A stretch of DNA of 64,000 bases from contig JAVDOI010000010.1 in the NCBI GenBank assembly GCA_032191485.1, positions 24,374,555 through 24,438,554 of the forward strand, given 5' to 3'. The notes below the pieces were generated by a model that did not search any database, was not told the DNA's origin, and saw only the letters and a list, made by a program, of their open reading frames with translations. Position 1 is the stretch's first letter. Each line of letters starts with the position of its first letter. This DNA comes from Leptoclinus maculatus. Its lineage: Eukaryota > Chordata > Actinopteri > Perciformes > Stichaeidae. Position numbers and translations under genes: made by a program. Positions 1 through 12,756 of the stretch are shown piece after piece.

Positions 1-87
1 GGCGCCATAATGAGGTTATTGGGAGATGGCTCAACTGTAGTAGGACAGCACAGAAGGCCCAGGTATAAAATGCACGGCCCGCCACTG
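1..87 (+). mobile_element. ZMYM1-like hAT family, terminal fragment
   Basis: The first 87 bases match the 3' end of the hAT copies at 21545-25006 and 22883-24441, ending in the inverted-repeat terminus GGCCCGCCACTG. The rest of the copy lies outside the window. Confidence 0.8.
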
Positions 88-1157
88 AATTCTACTATTA
101 ACAATAATAATCAGCATCTTCAATGTTCAAATCCATATAGCTAAAGGCACAGCGCTCACACTGCTGTGACTGCCACAAAGCAAAAGAGTCCAGTATCTGA
201 TACATAAGGTCCCAGTCCTTGCTATTCTTCTTACTCTCGACACCTTAATCAGTCTTATGCTGGGAATAAAGTACAGAACTAAACTAGGTTCTTTCTCAAC
301 AAGCCAAAGTAAATAATTCCTAGATGTATAACCGTGCTGGAGGCACAGATGTGAAATTGATATTCATCAATAAGTAACAAACGTGTTTCCCTGAATGCTT
401 AACTATTCCCTTCAAGGTTGAGGCAGGCAGAATTCTTTATTTTTGTTACTGCCAAGAAATCCCATGAAAAACAAAAATCAACAATGCCATAGTGTGTCTC
501 AAATACTTTTATATATTATATATTTCCTGACCTTCCCAAACAAACATATAGTTAAATTGTTTTAAAGTAATGTTCTTAAACAGCTGGACACTAGTTTCTA
601 GCGTTACTCAAACCAAAGGAAATAGTGCATTTCTTGTGGACTCCTTTCAGCAGGGGATTAATCCACATTTGGTGCTGGGATTCGGGGCAGCAGGACTGTG
701 TATGTAGTGTTAAGACTAAATAAAAGTGTGTGTATTCATGGTAATGAAGGAACATGTCACAGTGCAACAGTGTGGCTCGTTGATGTGCTTGTAATAGTTT
801 ATGGACATCAATGGAGCTCTATGAAGAAGCTATATCAGGGATCAATACTCACTTGTAGACACATTCAGTGTTGTTGTTTTTTTTTAATCTTATGTGGAGA
901 TTTGTGAAGAAAAGAATCCCTCCAGAAGCATTTCAATCTCAAGTTATTTCTGTTATCTATATCTAATTTAATCTGCCTTAAATGTAGAAAGGCAAGCAAT
1001 TGCACAGTGGTAGAAAGGCTAAGTATCTGACCTCAATCCTATCAGACATGGAGCAGAATGTGTCCATAACACAGTATGAAAACTCTTAAGTACCAAAAGC
1101 TGGCGTCAAATGTGTATATATATATTATATACACATTACTGTATAAGCAGTACAGAC
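88..1157. other. plppr4 intron 10 (part), nothing recognised
   Basis: AT-rich sequence downstream (in gene sense) of exon 10. I see no exon-like ORF with flanking splice sites and no clear repeat except a short TA-rich run near 1112-1130. Confidence 0.6.
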
Positions 1158-1314
1158 CTCCTCCTCCCATTGCTCCGGTGATGGAGGCCGGTGGTGATGG
1201 GTCCTGGTCTGTCAGGGCTCGGTACCGAATGGATCCGGTGCAGCTGACGGTGCTGCCACCATCCTCAGACCGAGGAGAGTGAAGCAGACCCTGCTGTTTA
1301 GATAAGGCTATCAC
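1158..1314 (-). CDS. plppr4: plppr4 exon 10 (tail)
   Basis: Acceptor TTTCAG|GTGATA. It encodes VIALSKQQGLLHSPRSEDGG and then GSTVSCTGSIRYRALTDQ, which continues exon 9 exactly as in mammalian PLPPR4. The donor is chosen at GGAG|GTCTGT (1158); this is the best GT before the frame runs into an AT-rich intronic stretch, but it is less certain than the other sites. The remaining C-terminal exon is not in the window. Confidence 0.85.
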
Positions 1315-4300
1315 CTGAAATAGGAGAACAGTGCATGTGAGCGTTTTGGCTGGCTGCTGTGATACATACTCATTAGCTACTAACCTTCTCTTCTTGTAGG
1401 TGGAATGCCACTGCTACAACTAGGAACCTTTTAACATGAAGGCAATAACTGCAGCTGTCCACAAAACATACAGCCTGCATTGAAATTATATTAAAGAAGC
1501 TTTTGCAGCACATTAGCCGTGTTTCCATTCAAATGTCAAGCAAACATTTGACATGTCACAAAAAAGAAAAAGAAAGAATTAAGCAATTTTCATCAACCGG
1601 AGTGATTTAAATTGGCAACGTAATTTAGTCAGAAGAAATCAAGTGGCCCTCTATGGGAGAAACATGGAGATGGGCTTTAGCAATTTGTTTCAATTGGGCA
1701 AGTTTTAAAGGAGACATATGCTCATTTCCAGGTTTATGCTTTGTTCTTAGGTTTCTACTCGACATGTTTACACGCTTTAATGTTCCAAAAACTGTTTCAA
1801 TGGAATTTCAACGTAATTGCATTGCTAGACAACAGATTGGGTCTATGTTTACTTCCTGTTATCTCTTGGTGCTGTCAATCCCTTGTGTGGCTTCTCCTAT
1901 CACTGCTTTGCTGACAATTCTTATTCTTCTCAGATCCCCCTTCTGACACTCACTGCTCACCTGGCAGAGATCTCAGAGTGGATGTCAAGGCATCCCCTAA
2001 AGCTCCACCTGGACAAGCCTGTGTTCTTTCAGGGGAAAGCATGCCCTGGCTAAGACCTGTTCATGTTCAACAATTTCTTAGAATTAAATAAGAAAAGACG
2101 AGTCTTTGAACTCTAATACTTGTTCCTTTGTTTGAAACTGTGTCACTTTGGAAAAAAGCCTCTTCCAAATGAATGTCATGTAATGTAATCTAACAAGCAC
2201 TTGACTTGCTGTAGATTCACAACAGATAGTTTAGGAAAGGTACAGTTGGTGCAGAAAAAGAATGATTAACCTGCATAAGACGAGGCTGTCCTCCAGCACT
2301 TAGCGGCCTGCAGGGGAGGGTGGTCTTCTCAGCCACTCTGAGCCACTTTTCTCTCACTGACCCGCCCCCATCCATCATACTGTCCTCTGATTCACTTTCC
2401 TGATCCTTGCTGGTGAGATTTTCCTCCTCAGGAATGTGAACCAGCTGGGAGGATCCAGGTCGAGACTGGATAGACACTCTGGCCCCACCAGTCAATCCGG
2501 TGCTGCCATTATGGCTCAGGTGATTATGATTGGCCATAGGAACAGAGCTTGCTGCTAGTTTCATGTACTGAGCTGGGATGTGGGCCCCAGCACGGAGCTC
2601 TGTTTCCTGAAAAGCGATAAGGGAAGGCAGGTGTATCCCACCTCGGTGTTCCTCCAGGCCCATGGCAGAAGGTTCAGAGGAGCAGCGCAGTTCCATGTTC
2701 CTCTGAGGAGATGAGGAGGAGGCTGGTCTTATTCCATCCATCACCTGCAAGGATAGCTTCCTGTTGTCATTTTTATTCTTCCATTGGCTGAGCAGCTGTT
2801 TGGATCGGGTTGAGTCCATCGATGTGTGGATGGAGGCATGACGGCGTGGAATGCGACCCTCCTCCAACGAGGAGCCTCCGTGGGACCTGGAAGAAGGGGC
2901 AAAGAAGCTTTGTGAACAACAAGAAAGAAGATTGCGGAAATAATGCACCAATTGTTGTTACTTTTATCCTTAAATATACCTCTAAACTAGAATTACCACC
3001 TTCTGTTTATATGCCTCCGCCAACCAGTCAAGTTGCAGTTTACATCAATGTCTATCCAAAATGTCATCACTTCATCATTTTGACATTTGACCAACTAATT
3101 CTAATCAGTTTTCTTGAGTAAATGTATGTGCCAGATGTAATGAAATTACATCGAGACGTTCCAGAGATATAGCATTCACAAGAATGGATTTGAGGTCACA
3201 GTGACCTTGACCTATTGTCGTGGAAAAGAAGTTCAGACCGGGCCAGTTGATGAAGTCTAAACTACTGATCCCCAACTCTCGTCTTATTCTACACTTAATA
3301 CCTGTTGGTGTCCTGATGATCTTTGAAGAACGCACTGGAATCAGACAGAGTTCGATGCAATAGAGTTTATTCTTCAAGCAAAGAACACAACCCGAGTCAT
3401 TCTGGGGAAAATGACTGACTCATTCTGTTCTCACATAGTCTTATATAGTGTGGCTGACATCGGATAGCTCTTCCTCTGTTTTTTCTTTGATACGTCAATC
3501 TTATAGGTACAAATATAGGTAATTCATGTGAGAGCAAAATTAAGTAATTTCTGACCACAATCTTTTCAACAAACATGCTGTTGTCAAGTCCAGTTGCATA
3601 TCTGAATTTGTTACTGTCTGTGCAGAGCTAGTAGATAGCATTCATGCTGTGAGTGGATGAATTGGGACTGACTTTTGGAAATGTTGGGGTCAGTGGCAGA
3701 ACTCCAGTCATGACAAATCAAATCAAACCCTCCTGCCCTCTTTTTAAAGTGTACCAAAAGCCATTTCCACTGATTCTTTCTGTCTTTCAAATAAAGAAAA
3801 TAATAGACGAGGAGCAAAACAGATCTACAGGGACAGTTTGCCTACATGAGGTATGGCGTCCACCCGCCAATCACCACCAACAATTACTGGAAGGAGTTGA
3901 GGATGAAGCCATGTCAACAACTCTCAAGTTGTGTAACACGGCACATGTCTCTCTCTCTTTGAATTTGATGTACTCAGGTCTATGGTGGTAACTTTAATGT
4001 CTGTGTGTGCTCCTGCCATGCTCCACAGAGCCCTGCGTGTTTCCATCAGTTCTGCTTTTGCAAGTATTTCATTAGTTGTCTTCTCAATTACGCCCACAGA
4101 GACCTTCATGCTTCTTTCTCAGATGAACAATTCTATCACATCTATAATCACTTTTCCTGTTCCCTCAATGTTTCTACCACAGACAAAGATGACAGGGGAA
4201 CAGACAGACTACTTATAGCAATAGAAGAGCTGAAAAAGCTGGGGAAATGTAACACATGCAAATTGTTTTTATATTCCAAATAAAATGTATAGAAGAAGAA

Positions 4301-7300
4301 AAGAGAATATGCCTAAGTTACAGTTTACATCCAATGTCATCACGTTATCATTTTATCCTATTAGACATTTGTGTCAAATTGTCATAATTAGAATATGAAT
4401 TATTGAGTTATGTTTTGTGAGGTCTCAGTGACCTTTGACTATCAAAGTCTAATCAGTTTATCCTTGAGTCCAAGTGGATGTTTGTGGCAGATGCAATGAA
4501 ATTCCTTCCAGGCGTTTCTGAGATATCGCGTTGATGAGATGGGACGGACAGACGAACTGAAAACATAACGCCTTTGTTCACGGCTATCACAGTGTGTTGA
4601 TGGTCAGACTGAGTCAGTTGTGTTGAATAACAAAGGATCAATATAATGATTTACAACATATGTTGATTATTATGTGAAACTATAAATGAGCTACTCTGAT
4701 ACATGTTCTGGTTGTATAGCTTAATTAAGACATTCATTATGATATTTCCCTCATGATTTGACAGAGGATCGACAGCTGCGACCGAAACAAGCTGTTCAGT
4801 CACAATTTGTAGCTGTGCAATAGCCAATGTCGGTTGACTTAGTCACTGTGTGGGACATTGCTGCTGAATGAGGAGGTTGGCTAAAAAGGAGTCATCATAA
4901 TCACTAAGCTTTTCACCCACCTATACCCTGAAGTACAAGACATTTACGTTCTGTTCTGATTCTCAAGTTCTCAAACCTGTGGATAGAGACTCCACCAAAA
5001 ACATTTACCTTGGCAGTGTGCTGCTGCTAAAGGTCATCATGTTGTCATGGTTGCCCAGAGGACTGGATGGGGTTATCACCTCCACCTCAGCACTGGCTCG
5101 CTTCAGATTGGACAGAGACGGCTCTCGGTAGGAGGCGCTTCGTGTCAGGATGGGTTCTGGTTGGTTGGGGGACAATGGGTGGGAGGAGGTCCTCGTGATG
5201 ATGGGCTCTGGTTGGCTGGGAGCCAGGGTGTGGTGACCTGTTGATGGATAACAGGGAGAGGTCAAACTGCTAATGTAAAGTTAAAAGGGGGACACTTTTG
5301 GTTGCTCGTGGCAGTCTAAGACCACTTCCTTAGGAAAGTAATTCTAATTTTGGGTAGAATGGATGGGACGGATCACTTGTTTGGTATTCGGGACATGCCT
5401 GCCTCTTAGTTGCATCTGTGGTTTCCCTATAATTTGACTGGCAGTGTTAACCACTCTTGACAGTTTCCCTTTACGATGGACATTCAAGTATCCTTACCAA
5501 GTGAGTCAAGATGCTTTCCACCAGATTCTTGTAGACCATTTCAAGAATATTCTGGGTCACCCAGAAGTCATAAAGCTTCCGGAGTAGGTGTAACCTCTGT
5601 AGTGAATTCTGAATTTTTTATTTGATTCATATTTGATTTGCTTTGTAGGAAGTGTAGGATCCACCAGTTTTTGAGCTTAACCCTTAAGAGAGACTTAAGG
5701 TCAGGGAATCTCAGCTTCTCCGACTTCAATTTGGACCATTCTTTACGCAGCATTGCTACTTTCCACTGAGTCCATGCTTCTTGCTAACTCAAGCCAACAA
5801 TCCTGCTGGCAATGGTAAATGGTAAATGGACTGTATAGAGCTTTTTTAGTCTTTCCGACCACTCAAAGCTCTTTCACACTACTTGTCATCATTCACCCGT
5901 TCACACCCATTCATACGCTGATGGTAGGGTCTACCATGCCCACCATCAGGACTAACTAACATTCACACACACACACACACACACACACCGTAGGCACAGC
6001 TACGGGAGCAATTTTGGGGTTAAGTGTCTTACCCAAGGACACATCGCCATGCGACCAGCGGAGCCGGGGATCAAACCGCCGATCCTTTAATTGAAGGATG
6101 ACCCTGCTCTCCACTAAGCCACAGTTGCCTGCAATGTCATGTTGGTAGATCCATGCTTTGAACCTGCCAGGTAAATCTGATTTGTCCACAGATGTTCACC
6201 ATGATTTCAGAGCCTGACATGTTTCCTGGATCGAGGCTTTAACCTCAACGGAGCATGTAAATACCTTCCCCTGGTCCATCCCTGAAGGGATAGGGGCTCC
6301 ACTGACAACTATCTCAAGCAAGTCCCCAAAGTTTATGGAAATGCAATATCGTCCTTAAGTACTATATTAACGGATAAAAATATACCTTTTAAATAAGATT
6401 TGATCAAGAATAAACATATAATTTCCAATGAAAACAAGTATGGCTAATTAAAATAATTCAAAATGAGTTCATCAACACTTGAAGTGAAGTAAATGAGCCA
6501 AGATTAAAACTCCACAGAGATGTCCACATCGACAAAGTGTAACTGTGCTCATTAACATGCCCAAACTTCTGGGACTTTTCTTTTTATGGAAATGTATAGT
6601 TGTAGTTGCCATCACAGGGTGATGTAATCTGTAATTCTAAGAGACACGTTGCAGGCATAGTTTTACCTTGGTGGCTGTTGCTAATCGCAGATTGACTGAC
6701 ATTGGGTAGGGAGGAGAGGGGGGGCTCTCTCAGGGTGGGGGTAGGTGCTCGACTTCTGGACCGATCCTCGCTGGGCTGAAAATTCCCCACCGCATAGATA
6801 CCCTGCATACAAACAGACACATATAGTGAGACACAGAGGAGCATGCAGCAAAGACACGAGCATATAAAAGAGTTTGTGAAATCCAGGTGGTTTCAGGTGG
6901 CAGCCATGTCAGCTCCTCTGTCCGTAAGCCTTAATAAATCCTCTTTAAACTGAGAGCCCCCCGACGGGGGGGATACTGGTACCGACTGGTGCCGACTGGT
7001 ACCGAAGAAAGCCAAATCATAAAACGATGTCCTCAAACTCCTTTTAGACTCCTGTTTCGCCTTTTGTCATCTGTTTACAGTCTAATAAAGTTGTGAAAAA
7101 AGGAAGGGGGGGGTCAAATGAGCTCGGGGGACCACATTCCAGCGAGGCAGCTTCGGGCGTTTACGCACGGGTCCGCCGGCTTAGATCGGCATTTTTCGGA
7201 AAACTAAAGACTTCCTGAAAATTCCGTTGACGCCAGTCAATTGGCCACATCCAGACACGTGCATAGACGTTTCATATGAAGAAATCGACCAATCAGGGGC

Positions 7301-10300
7301 TCTACACTGGCCCAATACACAACCACTATGGCGCAATTCTCCCGTAGGTCGGCGGTCCCGAGACGCTTTGGAGACGGTTCTAGCTCTCCAAAATGATTTC
7401 TAACTGCTGTATGTGATAGATTGTGCATGCACAAGGATAAAGGAAGTTAAATATATAGTTATTTAGCTTATAAAAGTACAATGGAACAGCTGGAGAGGCT
7501 GTTTCTCACATGGCGACCTCTCGTGACCTCTCGTGACCTCTGATAACGTTTATGTCTCTAACTCTGGCCTACTTCACTCTATTCACTCCAATTCTTTTGT
7601 GGGTGACTACTGCTGTCGTTTTCTATGATTGTGTGTGGTTTATAGGCTTCACTGAGCCTCATTTAATATTTAGCTTATGCTTTTTCACCATACGAATTTG
7701 ACATTTTTCAAAGTGGAGCTGTGTTCCATCTTCATCAGCTATTAACCAGTAACATATACACAATATGTACACAATTCATATGAGCAAACCCTCCTCAGTG
7801 TTATAAATCCATTGAACATTTTCAAATAGACCTTGTAGTTAGAGAGTAAGGCCCCTTTGAGTATGGGTATAGTATTTTCGAGAATAAGCCAAAAAAACGT
7901 CTAGGGCTCAAAAGGTTTTAACTAAAGCCACAGTGAAAAGGAAGTTACAGTGTCCTAATCTTCAGTGATGTGATGTATTTCATTTAGACTTTAGTTTCTT
8001 GAGGGATTGAAATAAAATCTCCAAAGCAATGACTTAGCAAGTATGGCAATGCAATACAGACCAGTAGTAATATCATGAGAGATATGGAGCACGTGAGCTG
8101 CAGAGGACTAGTAGCCTCCACATACAACTGATAGACCAGGAGGGGGAAGGTGAAGCCCCAGTTATGCTTTCTGCTCGGAAAGTCGTACACACTTGAGCTA
8201 ACACGGAATTGTGATGAGGAAACTTTTGGATGTTTTAATACTCCGTTGTGGGTTTCATCCTCGAAGCAAACTGGTGTTCTCCCAAACTCTATTAGGCAGT
8301 GTATCAAAGATTCACTACTACAGCATGGTTCCAGCCTATCAGCGTCCACGTAGTTAGAAAATGTCAAACATGCAAGCAAAAACCCTTTGAAGGGGCGAGT
8401 CCAATAGCACAACGAACAACGACATGGTTAGCCTATCATCTTGCTGCTGTCTCTTTTTAAAAATGATTGTCTCTTTACTTTCAGTATGTTCATGCTGCTG
8501 GTACGCACCCCTCCAACTCCCCATCTCCACCCTGTCTTTGCAGATTCATCATCTTCATCAACTAGATCATTCCATCAGCCTCATCAGCCACCACCACCAC
8601 CAGCAGTGCCTGGACTCCACGGGGGGGTTTATCTTCTGCTGCTCAGGGCAGACGCCCCTCCATTACAAATCTCCCTGTAGAGTCCAAGCGCCAAAGACTC
8701 TCTCAAGAATTATTATCACATATCATCTGTTAATAAGAAAACGATGATCCTATCATCCTAAGCCCTCAGGGCTTTCTTCTCCGTAGGTACAGGCAACAAA
8801 CCTACTTGGTAAGGTTTAGGAAAAGATCATAGTTTGGATTAAAATAAACCCTTGTTGGCAGAAAGCCCTGAAGGCAAACTTCTCCTATGTGTGCCGAGTG
8901 ACCGCTCCGAGAAAAGAGGGACGAGTGCCTGGATAAGAGCTAAACTGACCCTGCAGCTGCCTAGGAATGTCCACTACCCAGCCTGATAATGGCTGATGTC
9001 CAATCACAGGAAAGTGAAATGGATGAAATAAGACAAGCTAAACCCAGCGACGGGAGATTGGAGACTGTTGTGCCCACATCCTGCAGAGACCCGGCTAGAG
9101 AGCAGGACTCTGGTGGGAGGCAGACCCTATTAATGCATGTCCACTGCATGGAACAGCACAGCTCTACCAAACTCGACTCACTGTTTTTTGGATTCCATTA
9201 GAAGTTATTGATAGTACCTGGTACCTGGTGCTTTTTGGTACTTAATACTAGAAGGTAGAGTCAAAACTCTGCAGACCACTGATATCACTTATATCACCTA
9301 TTGACAAAGTGCATCCACTGAAGAATGCGCTGCCGCTCTGCCAATCCGCTCACTTTCTATAACCAGTGTAAGTTTAGCGTGAAAACATGGTGAAATTAGC
9401 AAGCTTACGTTAGCCAGCTAACTAGCCAGCTGCTAAATGATTAAAATCAAACAGCTTAATGCTTCATCTACACACTCTTGTCACAGTGTAGGACAGCCCA
9501 TTGCTATCACCAGATAGTCTAAATCAGATGTACCAGATTCTGTGATGAGCTCATAGCTTCATTTCTAGTTCACAGAAAGGAGTGAACAGGCTGTGCTGTG
9601 ATTGTAATGCCGCGTTTGGTGTGAACGCACCTTAATGCTACACATTAAAGAGATTAGAGGGCGTTAACATTCTGTTATTTCAAAACGTAGATTAGTCTTA
9701 AACGGTCCACTCTGTCATTGCGATACAATATGTGAATCAATTGTGGTACTTTTATTTAAGTAAAGAATCTGAATACTCAGTTACCCTCATCCCATGTACA
9801 CACACCACCCCACCCCTACCTCGCCAGTCAAAGCAGGGACAAAACCAACAAAACACAAAAAGCATCTGACGTGGGTAGATTTACATGTAGTTCAAAACAT
9901 GCTGTGTAACTGGAATAAAAACCAAGTGCAGTACTGATGCACTGCAGCACAGCCAATCAGCTTCAATTTATCTACTTGTCTTTTAATTTCTACTCAGATG
10001 ATAGATGATGCAATGCCAAACAAAGAACCCTAAAATAGCCCTGTGAAGCCTGTACTGTGCAGAATGATTGCCTTGAGAACAAATGTGAGTAATCATCATC
10101 TCTACAAGGTGTAGAGCCACATACAGGGAGGATAAACATCTTGCAACTTAAGTTAATTACAAAGATCTTTTTCCAGGTTAATAATTCTCTTTTTGCATAA
10201 CATAAAGGACCTCCGCTAGTGAAATATATTTATTTCACTAGATGAGTTGATGTTCAAGAGCACAACCTCACATATCGGGAGCCAACGTTTCTTCCTGCAG

Positions 10301-10340
10301 GAAAAGGCAGAAAAACAAAGATGTAGGCAGCTGAACAGGG

Positions 10341-10381
<41 letters not shown>

Positions 10382-12643
10382 TGCTCACAAGTGAAACTGC
10401 TTCAGTACCGCTCATGTCTGTTAGAGTGTATGCTGGACATGTTTATCCGAGTGTGTGTGGGCTGGAGGGTGAAGCCGTGTGGGAGGTATCAAATATACTG
10501 TGCAAATATCCACCAGTTTCTGCACAAGAGTTGAACATCATTGTCTACCTTCAGCCCATCAAACTGTACTGAATAATGCAATGAACCAATGAACCAATGA
10601 ACCAATGAACCAATGAACCAATGCCAGTACATGAAATCTGCATACAATGCCTGCTGTAGGAGCTTGCTGTCTCTTTAAAATACAAACTAGCACAAAATGA
10701 GCCAAAAATACATCATGGATGCAATATACTCTTCTTGGCTGATAGGCATCCATTAAAATAGTATATGTTTACACGTCGAACACATTTCCATTTTTAAATT
10801 CCATACTACTTCTCTGTAGATTTTCAAACTATATGTGACTTTGTGACTCTGGATGCGAACGATGCTGTGTTTTTGCCATTGCGTTTGGCTTACAATTGCG
10901 GCCTCCCTCATGTTTGCCTCTAGCTGTCGTTTCCCATCTGGAATCCTCAGCCTTAATAGGATTGTAAAGCCAGCCCTAAAAAAACGTTATTAGTCATTAA
11001 GGCCGTTCAGTCCACACTCCTACAGAGGGTTGGACGACGTTTCAGTGTCAAACATCTTGCTCTTGTGGCAGAGCTGTTTTGCAGGCTGTGATGTACGAGG
11101 GTAGAAGCAGCTCTGCTTAAAAGGGTGCATTCAGTCGCACGCCATACTTCTTGCATGGCTTTCAACGACATCGAGCTCGCTCTGGTCCGCTATCTCTCAT
11201 ACAGTAGTTATCATATTACGACTTAAACTCAAAACAATCGTCATATACATACAAGTTCATACACTTGTAGGGATTGTATGCATGATAATGGAACATGCAG
11301 TTGAGTTGGAGGTTTGCGGGTCGGGATTCGTTGATTAACACATATTTTTGCAGGTTGGGCGGTGCATAACAGGTCGGGTGGGTGCAGATATTAGAAAAGC
11401 CTGACCCGCGCATCACTACTTGATCTGCTTTGAGTGTGGACAGAAGTGGCATATTTCAAGATGTTGGTACTAATAAATAGCCTAATCGTTTTGTTTATAA
11501 GACAACTGCAGGAGCTACAACAGCTTTGGTGGCTCGTTCATTCAGGAAGAATATTGGCAGGTGAGCACTGATCGGCTTTAAGTTGGTTATGAAATAATTA
11601 GGTTTAAAACTATTAAACAATATTGAAACAATAAATCATTTAGGCTACAAGGTAAATAAGGTTTAAAATACATTGTGTAGCATTTACGTGGATCTATTGG
11701 CAGAAATGGAATATAATCAAATGAAGTATGCATTCTTTAGTGTATAATCGTGTTTTCCTTTCATTAGTACATGCCGTTTCTATCTAATCGGAGCGGGTCC
11801 TCTTCACAGAATCATGTTTCTACAGTAGCCAAAAACGGACAAACCAAACACATTTACGTTTTTGCGGCGGCCAACGTAGTTCTCCTACACCATTGGTGCA
11901 CGGGAGAAGCTTCAGTTGGTTGCAGTCTGCACCCTCACCGCTAGATGCCCACAAATACAACACACCCTTTAAGCTACACAGGACACTTTTATTTATATCT
12001 CAAAAAGGTTGTGACTGGTTCAAAATGTTACCAGATAAACAGCAATGGCAGATCCCAGTAACCATCCACAGTAGACGTCGACAGGATGGTTTCTGAACTG
12101 GATGATCCTCGTCAGCCCGGCCAGGATGGCCAGCATGATGAAGGAGAACACCAGGAGAGGCTTCAGCAGCTTGGCGGAGTCCGTCAGCACTGCGTTGAAG
12201 TACATCTGAAACACACATATTTCACATGAGCCAATCATGATCTTTTAAATGTTCATGTAAAAACAGATAATCCCAAACCTGTGATTGTCAACTCCGATTA
12301 GTGAGACTGTGTTCAATTCCCACCTGTGATTAAATTAGATCTATTTAAATGTCAAGCCATTCGTAAATGACCCACAAGAGATATATGTTCTATGTTTCTG
12401 TGGCTAGATTTGAGGTGGCATCGTCAGCTACAAGTCTCAGTCTACATAAGAGAGTGTATATGAACCACTTACTGAGATGTAGACAGCAGCAAAGGCAGCT
12501 AGAGTTGCATGCTGGGAGGGGAAAGACTTCCTATAAAGAACAAAAGAAAGACAGTGTGTTCCTTCTACAAAATGATCATGTACAGGCAGCTGAGGACAAT
12601 GCTGAATATTCATCTGCAACAGGGAAGTGACTTTCAAAGAAAC

Positions 12644-12677
<34 letters not shown>

Positions 12678-12707
12678 GTGTGTATGTGTGTGCGTGTGTG
12701 TGTGTGT

Positions 12708-12756
<49 letters not shown>

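Noticed and set aside
2810..3121. 103-codon plus-strand ORF
   Set aside because: Its first third is antisense to plppr4 exon 9 and the rest is intronic.
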